Of a stretch of 64,000 bases of DNA, positions 47,123 to 58,608 are shown piece after piece. The number at the start of each line of letters is the position of its first letter. Position 1 is the first letter of the stretch. The stretch covers positions 2,232,001 through 2,296,000 of the forward strand of contig JANFAH010000006.1 in the NCBI GenBank assembly GCA_024663395.1. The letters are read 5' to 3'. The notes below the pieces were generated by a model. That model saw only the letters and a program-made list of their open reading frames with translations, was not told where the DNA came from and made no database searches. The position numbers and the translations under genes were made by a program. Source of the DNA: Pisolithus tinctorius. Lineage: Eukaryota; Basidiomycota; Agaricomycetes; Boletales; Pisolithaceae.

Positions 47123-47592
47123 GATGATTGTACGAAGGCAAGGAGAGGTGGTGATCAAAAGCCAAGGACAACCAAGGATCGCGCAATACTGTGTAGTGGT
47201 ACTTAATGACGGGGTGCCGGTGCGGCAAGATAGTGGACACCCGTTTAGGGCAAGGTACGATGAGACACCTGTCACATCACCACCTCAGGACTAACCGTAG
47301 TTACAATAGTGCAGGTTATACTTACCTCCGCGCCGTCCACTGCCATGGGATTAAGGTGGTCTCAAGTTGTCTTATCCCCACTCATGCGGCAAACAAGATT
47401 CTATAGTAATGTGCCACTATGTCTATACATGCTAAAAGTACTGTTGTAACGTCCGAAAAACAGTGGAGTTATACACGACGAATCGTGTACTGATGAACTG
47501 TGCATGTGATTTGGAATCCAAGCAGGAGCTTGTTGAGCACCTGGTTTCCACTGATGCAGTTGAACGTCCCACGTACGCATGCGTTTCGTGAT
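47123..47592. other. Intergenic region between GMT 3' end and PYC 5' end
   Basis: 470 nt between tandem minus-strand genes. It should contain the PYC promoter and the GMT terminator. No distinct motif is recognised. Confidence 0.4.
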
Positions 47593-49152
47593 CTATGACT
47601 TCCGGTTTGACATGGGTAAAACGGTGACTTCCCGCATCTCCGCCTTTTTCTGATTATTTTTCGCTATTGCGTACACCACACCTGCCACGAATCCAACTGC
47701 GATCGCGGCCGTCGACCCAAACGTCACGGGGTCTCCGAAGAACAGCATCCCTGACGCAGCCACAGGTAATTTGTTGAGCGCTCCCACCATACTATTACAA
47801 AACATTACAAGCATCAGTGCCTGGTGCGTCAGGTTCAATATATCGACATGTTCGTTACGTACCTATACGTCGTGCTGCTCGTCGTCCGTACGCACCATGC
47901 CGTGCTATACGATATACCCACAGCTGCGGCACCTGAAAAAGCGATAGCAAACAACAACACCTTCCTCGTTTCAGCAGGGCTGAAACGATCAGTACTCAAC
48001 AAGCCCCTTGTCAGCGATCGCACTCACAAGTTACGAATTAGGTTCTCCGGTCCCCAATCTTCGACAAGCATCGAAAACAGGAGAAGCACAGGAATAGATA
48101 GCAAATTATTATAGAACATCGAATCCCAATCTGAGAATCCTGTAACTTTGATTCGCTTTCGCATCAACAAGACCTAATAACGCAACATGTCAGCTTAGAC
48201 AAGTAGCAGTCGACAGAGGACTGACATAGGCAGCACTGGTGAGACAGTTCAAAAGCATCCAGAAATATCCAAAATTGAGCTTGCGCAGAGTATCCGACAC
48301 CATCGCCACGCTCACTCCAGCCAGAGCAGTGGATGAATCCCCAACACTTTCAACGGCACTATTCACATCTACCCACGCCGCAAGGATAGATGAAAGGACC
48401 TTTTTGGTGCGGGGATGGGTTGCCGTTAATACCATGTAACGGCGCATGCCAAAAGCAGAAGACGCACCATCAGCAGGAACGACATCATGGTAAGCCTCGT
48501 TATCTGTCCGTTGAACCAGAAGACTTCGCCGTATGCCTGGATACACGTGAGGAACTCCAGGGGCACCTAAGATAGCAACGTACGATGAGTATGATCGTCA
48601 GATTCTTGAATATCGTGTATATGGGTATGCTTAGGTATTGCTAGAACAATACCATCAGTAACCTGAGACGGTCTAATGCGAAGGCAACTCACTAGACTCT
48701 TAGAGCCTGTATATATGACGCTGACCAGCAACGCGCTAATGGGAAACCACGTTTTTGCATCCTTGGTGTCGAAATCACGAAACGAGATAATGCCTAGCTT
48801 CTTGACAGTTGAGACGCAGGCAACGCAAACGATACTTTGCATGGAGAGGAGGAAGAATGTCATGTTAAATTGTCGTCCCGAGACTACGAACTGCCAGCAA
48901 AGTAAGCACGCGATGAGCCACCCCGAGTCCCAAGGCGCGTTCCGCACCTTATTTACGATGGTCATCATAATGGACGCGATGCAATAACACACCACGGAAG
49001 GGACTGGGCTGTCTTCAGAGTAATGCCATGAGAGAAGACACAGAATTCTCACTGGGAGAAGACACCTCGCTATTGTCCTTCTGGTTAGATGTTGCCATGT
49101 TTCTCCTAAGTTCGGCGAGGTCTTCCGGAAGTGTTTCTTTGCTGTTAGCCAT
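47593..49152 (-). CDS. VRG4: Golgi GDP-mannose transporter (Vrg4/Gmt type)
   Basis: Nucleotide-sugar antiporter bringing GDP-mannose into the Golgi for glycosylation. Nine exons (49053-49152, 48948-49012, 48693-48890, 48584-48640, 48468-48536, 48226-48399, 48028-48173, 47863-47979, 47593-47791) give 374 residues. After a hydrophilic N terminus come many hydrophobic helices: [90 protein letters not shown]. The GALNK motif, needed for GDP-mannose binding in yeast Vrg4, is intact. The C terminus is basic and polar ([11 protein letters not shown]). The first intron has two usable acceptors (40 or 49 nt), both in frame. Expected to be essential for fungal mannoprotein glycosylation. Same strand as, and upstream of, pyruvate carboxylase. 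Confidence 0.93.
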
Positions 49153-50701
49153 GAGAGTTGGTAGATGGCGGGTGCGTGGTAAGGGTTGCCGAGGGCGGAC
49201 TTGTGTAGGCTGTTAAATTGTTGTGACCGGTTGCAGAGCCAGAGAGGGGCAGAAGGTACAGAACGGAGTCTATTCCAGGTACAGGGATAAAACGAGCGGA
49301 ATTGAAGAGGAAGAAAGGCAACACAGGAGACAACACGTGTAATGACACGGGAGAAAAACCAGCCAGGAAGATCTTTTTGAAGTCCCTCCTCGCTTGCGTT
49401 GGTCACTTAGCATGTTCCGAAATCGCTGTGGTACTTGGCTATTACATACACCTCACCGGCTACTCGCATTCTGCCGACTTTCTCATGTGGCCTTACAAGT
49501 TCGTCGGTCAGGTTGCCCCATTGAAACAGCTAGATCAACGCCGGCCGCAACGGTAATACGCTAACCCGAAATTGTTTGGGTGCATCTTGAAAATCGGTCT
49601 TCGAGCTCCAGCTACAAATCACGACATAATAGCCCGGTCACTGGGTCACTGACGCGATACCAATCAGAACATTCGAAGCGGTCCATGAAAATATTTTCAC
49701 GTTCAACATCAGCCCCCTCGTAGTGGTTCAAAGTGACATCCGTCCCAACTTGAAGAACATGTCACAGCGCTACGCCCGTTCAGCTGCAATCCACGGTAGG
49801 CCGTAGGAGGTCGCCGTCCCTGTGCTCATAGAAGACCAGAAGTCGTTGATGTCATTATGATTAGCATAACACTGTGGAGCACCTCGCGACTACTACATAT
49901 ATCCAGCTTACGACATTCCAAGGTCACTAACGACGAGCTATTTTCTTGTGACGATGGTTGGACAACAATGCTGCCAGGCGGGCTGACGATATCAATAGGA
50001 GTTTGTCCTCGTCCACGATGATTGATCTGACTGCAAGTGATCATGTGGCCGTCGGCGTGGGACAGAGATGCGCACCCCAAATTCAAATATTATCTCACCC
50101 CCGTCAGGAAAATGAGTATTTGTTGCCGTGTTGCTCATCGTTGCCAGAAAAAGTTAACATTGGTTGTTATGAAAACCACTACCTTTCTTCCGGTTGACTG
50201 AAGACACACGAGAGCCGTATGGGCGACGCCACGTATCGTGACTATTGACTAAGCCCCTAGTGATCGTAGGCCACGGTAGTATTCGACCCTTCTACCGCCA
50301 TGCGGGGAAAGTGGGGAGGTACTGCATACCGCGTGGCGTGGATGTTGAGTACAATAGGATCGAATATGAGTCTACCTCAGACTGAACTATTGGTTGTCGC
50401 GCGATGACGGCCAGGTGTTCGTCAGACGCGTACGCTAGTGACATCTTGCTACCTCCTGCAGTTCATACCCACGGAGCGGCCTCGAGGCATGATCTCGACG
50501 AGATCCGAACTCCGCACCTGCAACCAGAAAACAGGCATGATGTGGGCCAGAAGGCTGTCCACATGAACGGGCATCCATCCACATGCCGACTACCTATCTG
50601 TCCGAGCCCGGTTGAGAGGCACCATCCTCCGCAGACTCAGGGATTAGCTCAGCGGCAACCGTCATAAACCTGCATGAAGACAAAGGAACTATCAGATTGC
50701 A
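49153..50701. other. Region upstream of the GDP-mannose transporter
   Basis: 1.5 kb with only short ORFs (for example 49826-50086 minus, 50404-50667 plus) of no recognisable family. The first part is presumably the GMT promoter and 5' UTR. A pyrimidine/purine-biased stretch around 49290-49340 was noticed but is not distinctive. Confidence 0.4.
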
Positions 50702-51016
50702 TCAAAGGTTGACGATGCTCGCGTACTGAGCGGCGTGTGTACCAGCAAGTACCCTCATTGCGTCCAGGTCTGCTTGTAACTGTTCAAACAGATCCGCTGT
50801 TCGACCAACGGCGCGAGACATGTTTTTAAAGCTGGTGGCTAGTTGCCCATATAGCTTGTCTTTGGCTTGCGTAGCATTCGTGGGGTAAGAAGGATTCATC
50901 TCTAGCAAGTGTTCTGTGGACACTGAGAGCACTTGCGTGACAGTTGGACGGAGTAACTTCGGTGTTAAGTGACGGCCTTCGGCCCGGCTGATAACGAACA
51001 TTGAGCAGCAGGTCAT
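50702..51016 (-). CDS. Hypothetical small helical protein
   Basis: ORF of 104 residues with ATG at 51016 and a second in-frame ATG five codons on. The C-terminal two thirds look like a real helical protein: VTQVLSVSTEHLLEMNPSY, DKLYGQLATSFKNMSRAVGR, then a heptad-like TADLFEQLQADLDAMRVLAG. No family is recognised with confidence. The size and coiled-coil character would suit a subunit of a small complex, but this is inference. Upstream exons on the minus strand are possible, since the N-terminal dozen residues look less convincing. Confidence 0.42.
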   Translation of the reverse strand: MTCCSMFVISRAEGRHLTPKLLRPTVTQVLSVSTEHLLEMNPSYPTNATQAKDKLYGQLATSFKNMSRAVGRTADLFEQLQADLDAMRVLAGTHAAQYASIVNL

Positions 51017-53024
51017 AATAATTCATGCTCTCTCTCTTCTATACACATGCATGCAGTGGTACTCGTCTTGTCTCCACTGTGCACACTGTGGTAGAGGAAT
51101 GTGTTACAACTTCCCATACGCATCCATACAATGGTGCCTGACGATGATTCGGACACCTTCAAGTCTTTAGACTCGGTCCATACGACTTGGTGACCAGGGA
51201 CCGGAGAAACCATATACTCGCCTCAATCATTGGTTTTGCACAAGCTCCTGTCAGTTCCCCGATCCGATGACCCTTTGGTCGAAGTGCACTTGTGTCGAAC
51301 ACTTGACATTGATTATAGGGATTGCTCTTTACGAAGTCGTCGTTGAGTCCCGCAAGGATTCACTTGTGAGATTTGACCAGTGCGCTGCTGTCTCATCAAA
51401 TGTTGAATCCATTGTAAACTTCTAGATCGAACTCATTCTGACTGTTGGGATTTCAGCTTTTCCAGCGACACGATGGACCGCCGTCATGGTCAACACCACC
51501 TAGCTCTGCTAAACTTTTATAGCAGTCCATTGGTAAGTTAGCACATCTTTTTTTGCCCTTCAATACCACTGACTTGGAGTCATAGCTGGGTGTTCTGACG
51601 TACTGTCATCCAGGCGAAACTGGAAGAGCCACAGGCGAAGAACTTAAAATCGTTCATTCATGTAGGTTTACAGTGTACACGTCTGACCGCCGTCTTTTTG
51701 GCGGATGTAACATCAACCCACGATAGATACTCAAATACATGCTTACCTTCGATATCATGGCAATACGTGATGACGCCGTCGTGCGAACGAACTTCTCTCA
51801 GAACGTTTCCTTGCTATGCAATGATCTGCGAGAAGAAATTTATCTAGCTTTGGAGCTTTCCGTTTCATGTTTCGGTTCTGTCATGAGACGGGGTCCCGGT
51901 GAGTTCCGCTTGAATGTGCGGTATTATGTTGTTGAAGTGGGACGGAAGGTAGGTGTCTTGAACTAATTCCCCAATTCAATAATGGTACCGTGAGTCGAGT
52001 CTTTCGTGGATCGGCCGCAAGGTATCTTACAAATGCTTTGTGGAAGATCGAGAACCTGGCATCTCGTATTGAGGGGTGACCGAAGCACGTGTCGAGGCAA
52101 ACTCGACAGTTTTCTGAGAGAAACTCTACGACTAGACAACCCAGCACAGTGAAGTAGGTTCGTGGTTGTTGATTAAACTTAACAACACCAATGTATTATA
52201 CATTACCTCCCCTGATAGTACTGTCATCCCAAGGAGATCGTTGTTGGGCGATGTCACTGAAACCATCTATCGCGACGCCGCGGTCCTTTGAACCATTCGG
52301 GTTCTTCTGCTCCCAAGAGAATGGCGGAGATAAGACGAGGCAATAAATGACCGCCGTCACGAGTGATTGGACAGCATTCGATCATGGCAAACATGCGTGG
52401 ACCTGGCGTGTATGACTTCCTCTCCGTAGATCTTCACGTCGATCTTATCGCATCTAATTTTTCATGTGGAGCCCTCAAGGTTTTTGCTATTGGGCTGATG
52501 AAAGTCATGTTTGCACATACATATCTTGCCGTGCTATGATCTGAAGCTAAAGGACGGTACGCTACGCCCAAAAATACTTTCGTAGGTACAGTCCCCGTGG
52601 CAAACCCCATGGCAAAGGTGATCTTCCGGAAGCGAGCCAGTTGACGGTATCTGTACTCGTGTTATGCACATCTTGTACCTTAAATTCATCGGAAAGGCAC
52701 CGGAATTCCATGGATAAAAATTCCTATACAATTGTGTAAGTACTGGTTGAACTATTACAACGATTCTAGTACTGGAAGCACCAGGAGAGTCAGTCATCTT
52801 GGTACAAGAGTTTTGTATGAAATATCTCGAGATAGGTGGACCGCGAAACCACGTCTGGTATGCGCCTGAGATTCGACAAGAGGGGTGTTAAGAAATGCAG
52901 TAATGAAGGGGATATGACAAGTGAAATCAAATAACCGCAATGCGCAAGTACAAATACAACAAAGGTAACAGGGTGGCACTGCCCAATAAAGCTGGAGCAA
53001 GAGAGGAAGGAAAACGAAAGTTCC
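51017..53024. other. Region with weak ORFs
   Basis: Two kilobases with no identified gene. A plus-strand reading from ATG 51473 (MDRRHGQHHLALLNFYSSPL, donor GTAAGT at 51533) may continue after a possible intron into LGVLTYCHPGETGRATGEEL and ends soon after; it could be a short gene but is unrecognised. An ORF at 51739-51966 plus (75 residues) is also unrecognised. Confidence 0.35.
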
Positions 53025-55857
53025 TTAAATATTGAGTGCTGGAATGGAAGTCGGAGAGCTGTGGAAGTTAGTGCGCTGCATCGACCCGCTGCTCCGAGTT
53101 TTCATGTTTGGATGGTGGTTGTGACGGAAATGCTGTTTTTGGTGATAATAATGGCGCTGGTGAACGGGGTCGCGACCCTTGCGTTTCAACAATTTCATCT
53201 CTCTGCGCGACTCCTTTCGGTTTTTGTGGTTTTGTTCTTGACGACGATTGGAGTTCGAGTCCCGGTGTGGTGAGCGAGTAGGTGTGCGGTCGCCTTCGCG
53301 ATTAGGGGATAGGACTGGCGACGTAAGCATATCGGCGATCAATGCTTTGGTTCTCCGAGACGTTGGCCGTGCCGCACTCTTATCCTGCCAGAACATGTTG
53401 AGTGGACTACTCCTCAGTGCCATGTCAAACGGGTGAGCGTTCGACACGGTAGACTTCGCCGGTTCAGATGTCCATCCGGGCGACGTAGGAATATCGCCCG
53501 TGGATGTAGTAGACTCCCTGGTGAGTCTGAAGGCGTGCACTGGGACATGGTCCCACCGGTTCAGGCTTTGGGCGTGTTTTTGGTGCTCTTTGTCGCTGCC
53601 AGAGGTGGTGTGCACAACTACCTCGGGCTCGGAGTCAATGAATGTGGTGTCCAGGACATCGTGGAGTTGAATAGGTTCACCGAGACCGATCTCGGCCGTG
53701 GTCTCGGAGGATGGTTCGTCTGATGGAGGCAGTAGTGATGGCGTATAAAGGGAGAGTCTTGTAGTACGGTCACGGAGATCCTTCTGGGATCACTCAGTTA
53801 ATGAGTCAAATGGGTGAAAATGCGGAACTCACACTACTCAAGCTTCCAACGCTGCTTGATCTATCCTTCGTTCGTTTATGGCCGAGGCGAGGGAAGGGCG
53901 AGGGCACGTCCTTGTTTGTGCCTGTTAAGACGGCAGCCCTTTGTGGAGTGCAGTTGTTTATAGTAAACTGACCCATGACGGGAACCCCGCCACTGGAAAT
54001 GATGCGGGGGCTGCTCGCTCTGCTGCCTTCAGGGCTACCCTGAGAATGGTCGTCCGACGTATCAAGGAATACTTTGCCGGCAAGAATATCAGCGGGCCTA
54101 GGTGACCCGAGCGGTATTTGGGACGCGGTGGCAGAGCGGCGGCGACTGGGCCCCGGAGAACAACTGGGGCTGACGGTAGACAAGGGATTAATAGCTGAGA
54201 TACTAGTCGGCCAACGGAAAAGTCTCATGGCCCGAGAGGTCGGAAGTCCTTTGTCATCGACTAGTTCTTCTTCGGTCGTATCACCATCATCCTCCCCAAG
54301 CTCGGATTCGCCCTCCTCACTGCTGTTACTACGCATCTCGATGTCACTGTCGTGGCTGACGGATGTGTTGTCCGACGTAATGAACTGAGCAGCAGTCGCC
54401 TCGAAAGCGACGTCCAGAACACCGCGCCCATCGGTGGAACCATTTGTGAACACTAGCTGCCCGTCCCAGCCCTCGGTAACCTCAAAATCTACGCTGCGCG
54501 GAAGGCTACTGATGCTGTCGATCATTTCTTCATTTCCGGCGTCCGAGGCAGGTGGCGCGTCGTCCTCGTCCGACGAGCTGCCGTCGGTACTGGTATCCGA
54601 GAGGTTCGCGAAGAAAAGATCGGCGTCAAAGCTAGATTCGTCCCCAGACCACCCCGTTGCGACGCCAGTGTACGCCAGGCGAGAACTTTGACCATCTATC
54701 TCGTCCTCATCTTCTCCCTCGTCCATTTCATCCTCCTCGTTCTCTTCTTCATCCTCCGTCGCCTCATCTGTATCACCATCCATCTCTACATCACTGAATC
54801 CAACACTCCTTTTTCGCGGGCGAATCACCCAGTTATTGTGCGCATCTTTGCGTTTGGGACCCTCGTCCCCAAGCAGTTCCCGGCGAACTCGAGCTCTATC
54901 GTGACGCCTCTCCTCCGTCAAGATGTAACTCTCTTCTTCGGCTTCTAGCGACCAATCGGATTCGAAGCCGGTAGAATCGGAATCCGACTCGGAAGATTCC
55001 GACGCCGTCGACACCAAGTCGTCTGCAGGTAAAAAGGTAGGGAAATGAGCTGATGATGCATCATCGTCCTCGTTGTCTTCGTCAAAGGTAGTATCGATGC
55101 TCTGATCATCCAGATCAAGGTCGCACTCCGAGTTGTCGCTGAAGTAAGCACGTTTCCTCGAAGAAGCTGTCTTCTTCGTAATTGTGGCCTTGGTGTGGGA
55201 GCTTGGGGCCCGCCTCGAGGCTTTTGTATTTGACTTCTGCTTGCCGTTGCCCTTAACAAGGGAGGAAGTATTTAATCCGCTTGATAGGGGGACACGTGAT
55301 TGGGGACGAGATTGTGACTGTGACAATGTGGTCGCCTCGTTGCCGCGTACTGGCCGGTCTGGCCCCGAAAAAGATGATGATTCGCGATGGATGATCGTAG
55401 CTTTGGGAGGGCGACCTCTCCGTTTTGGAACTGAGACATCTGACATTTGCTGGTTCCCACGGCCAGCGGTGCTGGAAGAGTCTGCGTAATGAGACTGGCC
55501 AATGTTGTGGAACGGGGACACGTTGTTGCTTCCTGCACATCCGTTGGAGGCTTCTCCGCGGTGTTTCTTTGGCAGTGCTGCGGGGGAGCGCGGTTTGTTT
55601 TGCATACTTGGGGGAACAGTGAGTTTGATTTTTAGGGACTGTAGGCCGGGAACGCGCCCGGACGAGCTTGTTGAAGCGGCTGGTGTAGTTACATAGTGCG
55701 CAGCTCCACTGCTTACGACTGAAGGAGGGGGGAGGCGGGGTCTGTTGTTGCACGTGCAGTCGCCATCGCACACGGGACAAATATCGTTGTCTTCCTCTTC
55801 GTCTGGCGAGAGACGATTTACGCCGACGCCTACGGAAGAAATGAGGGAACGCGGCAT
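53025..55857 (-). CDS. Large acidic nuclear protein with cysteine cluster and AT-hook
   Basis: Two exons (53833-55857, 53025-53783; 49-nt intron) encode 927 residues. The N terminus has a compact cluster CPVCDGDCTC (C27, C30, C34, C36) that could bind zinc. An AT-hook-like KRRGRPPK lies at 145-152 and another basic stretch near KTASSRKRAYF. The middle is very acidic (runs of D/E such as EDEEENEEDEMDEGEDEDE), followed by a more ordered-looking segment with VDFEVTEGWDGQLVFTNG, GRGVLDVAFEATAAQFI and SRAMRLFRWPTSI. The second exon is Ser/Thr-rich, then strongly basic (RREMKLLKRKGR) and His-rich. This suggests a chromatin or transcription factor. The cysteine cluster and acidic core are loosely reminiscent of Ifh1/Crf1-type co-regulators, but I would not assign it. 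Divergent from BFR2 by 613 nt. Confidence 0.7.
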
Positions 55858-56470
55858 TGCTAGAGGCGATGGTTTTCGATAATCTGCACGAGAGATATGC
55901 GTAAGAACGCTTGGAGGTCAAGAAGAAGACGTTAGGAGATATTGTACGCTTATGATACCCAGTATACCCTCGAGGCACAGCTCACATGAGCCAGGGAGAA
56001 AAAGATAAAATTCGGGTAAATGCCGAGATGGATCCATAAAGAAAAAATTGGTGAACACAGCAGGGAAGTATGCTATCATATTACATGTAAAAAGATCAGT
56101 GACACACGGTCCGCATTCACGATGGGGGTGTCGCGTGACAGATAGATCGCGTAGCATTGGAGAGGAACCGGACCCAGCGCCGGAAAAGTTGAAAAAATTC
56201 CGATGGAAGACTCACAATTTCTTTGCATCTTTTACTTGAAAATAACATGGATAAGATAAAGACTCCAGATTGGCTGTGGTCTAGTTGGTTTCCAATGATT
56301 TTGACAGTGGCAGAGGGCCACTACTAGGCTTAGTTGTCGCTGGGACGGTGGTGGGTTGGATGGAAGCAATCATTTTTATTGCCTTCTACCCGAAAATTTG
56401 TCATGTGGCTAATAGTATTACGTAAATTCACATCTAGTCTTCCTCCAGGTACTAACTTCCTAAAAAAAAC
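55858..56470. other. Divergent intergenic region upstream of BFR2 and the AT-hook gene
   Basis: 613 nt between divergent start codons. Short ORFs here have no recognisable content, and no clear promoter motif was found. Confidence 0.4.
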
Positions 56471-58373
56471 ATGCAGCGTGAGTGTCACCGTCGACGGTGG
56501 TGGTCAGCGATGGACTGACCTAGTTCAGGTCTGTCGTTGGCACAACAGATCGCAGAACTCGAGGATGTCGCACCCGCAGGCAAGTGGGAGCCGATGACCG
56601 CGTCATGCACTACCCTTACGTAGTATACAGATTTTGACCCGGAGGACATCGAAACCAGAGGTGTCGACCCCGAGGATGAAGTTATAAAAGACATCGGCGC
56701 TGCACGGTCGGACTATGTCGACGTTGGGTACGTGACATCGTATCGTGCACCTCAGTACCCCTCAGGACTTGCTTTATATACAGACCTTCCGCTTTACGAA
56801 AAGCGCATGAGAAAGCATTGGAGAAGCTTGCAGATCCAAAATACGAGGGCATTAAAACCTCTCGAAAAAATCTGATGATCGACTCCAGTGAATCGGAAGA
56901 TAGCGAATCGGAAGACCTTGACAATCATGTCAACGAGGATGACGATGTCAGCGAAAGTGACACGCATGCCCAAACTATTCACGATCATGAGCCACCTTTC
57001 TCGGAAGATGAAGTGGATGATTCGTCTGAACATGAGGCAGGTTCCTCCGTAGATGGTGATTTGATAAAGGGGCCAGGCCTTGCGGACAGTCAGGATAACG
57101 ATTTATTTTCTAACCTTCGCAAAACCCGAGAAGAGGACCGTGAAAGGGGGAAAGCAATTTCTAAGCAAATTGTAGGTGAGCTTCTAATTGCATTGTTCGC
57201 GATCTGAATGAGTTTTTGTCATACAGGCCCTATGGGATTCACTTGTCGATGCCCGAATACGTCTCCAGAAATCCGTGACAGCTGGAAATCGACTTCCACA
57301 AGTGAGCTATATCTGTACCTTCTGCTTTCAGGATCGTGACGTCCGGTACAGCTTTCCCAGCATGGAGACTCGGAGGCTATTCAAGGTTCCCTTGTTAAGA
57401 TGCTTGGGCAGGCTCAATTACTCTCAGAGGAGCTATTCAACTTCCAGGAGGCATGCCTCACGTTGAAAAACCTTAACTTTACTGACCTTTACGATAGACA
57501 TTACTGTCATCCTTTGATGACATTCAACTCCCTCCACGTAAACGACGACGCAGCGATGCCGAGTCTTCAGTGTCCGAATATGCTGAGACATTTCGCGAAG
57601 CCAGTTCGCATTTTTCATCGCTGCAACACGCGTATGTATACATTGCTCAATGCTCTGGTAGTGAATCCCTGATGTCATGATAGCTATCACCCACACCTCA
57701 TACAAACCCTGAATAATTGGTCCTCTAAAATTCAGGCCGTTGCCCCCTCCGTGCTGCTCCCTTCAAATCGCAACGCCTTCTCCAAGTCCTCACAACACTC
57801 CAAGTCGGCAGCGCAATTAGTTGACGAAACTCTAGCTGATCATAGCAAAGTGCTTGCACGAACAAGAGTGTATCGAGGTAAAAATGAACGATTAGGAGTT
57901 AAAGTGGCCATAGAAGGCGAGGAAGGAGAGAACGAGGACCCCACAGTATTCGACGACACTGACTTCTACCAACAGCTGCTGAGGGATGTCATCGACTCAC
58001 GAACTGGGTCAGGTGGAGGTGACGACTGGGTGACTATGCAGAAACAGCAGAAAGCGAAGAAAAAGGTAGATACGAAAGCGAGCAAAGGCCGCAAGCTGAG
58101 GTATAAGAGTTTGTCGTCATCGACCCGGAGGCATTGCTGACCCAGTCGTCCAGATACCAGGTTCACGAGAAGCTACAAAACTTCATGGTGTCCATTCCAG
58201 TACATAGTGGCTGGCACAATGAACAGATAGACGAACTGTTCGCGTCCCTGCTTGGAAAAGGGTTTGAAAGTGCAATGCAGGGTGTAGGGGAAGTGCTTGA
58301 TGATGATGCGGAAACTTCACCGCCAAATCAAGTCGACCCGGCGTCGATAGGGGGATTCCGAATATTTGGGTAG
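56471..58373 (+). CDS. BFR2: Bfr2/AATF ribosome biogenesis protein
   Basis: Nucleolar factor of the small-subunit processome needed for 18S rRNA maturation. Nine exons (56471-56477, 56529-56579, 56631-56727, 56784-57171, 57227-57301, 57352-57450, 57498-57631, 57684-58100, 58154-58373) splice to 495 residues. The N terminus, MQRLSLAQQIAELEDVAPAD then FDPEDIETRGV, and a long Ser/Asp/Glu-rich acidic stretch are typical. The AATF-Che1 region covers ISKQIALWDSLVDARIRLQK to EELFNFQE. After PPRKRRR comes HPHLIQTLNNWSSKIQ. The TRAUB domain contains VFDDTDFYQQLLRDVIDSR and continues to FMVSIPVHSGWHNEQIDELFASLLGKGF; the protein ends GGFRIFG. Introns 2 (56580-56630, GCAAGT donor) and 6 (57451-57497, GCATGC donor) appear to be GC-AG introns; no in-phase GT donor is available. 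The first coding exon is 7 nt. Confidence 0.92.
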
Positions 58374-58608
58374 TCATGACGTTGTAGCGTACCTGTAGTA
58401 AGGAGCTCGACTCTACATAACACCAAATACCAGTTGTTCTCGGACAGTCAGAACTATTGTCAGGCTGCGAGCGCCTACTACGTCCTCTCATAATATCTGA
58501 CTAAGGTCTTGTCCGTCGACGTCGTACCGGGCGCCCTGCTGGAGTCCGGCGTAGCTTGTTCACAGCGGATTTGGTGACCAACCAGTTAATCGACGTCGAG
58601 CTACAGTC

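Noticed and set aside
48567..49406. 279-residue uninterrupted minus-strand ORF over the GMT 5' half
   Set aside because: It reads through three introns of the GDP-mannose transporter. Only the spliced version preserves the family sequence.
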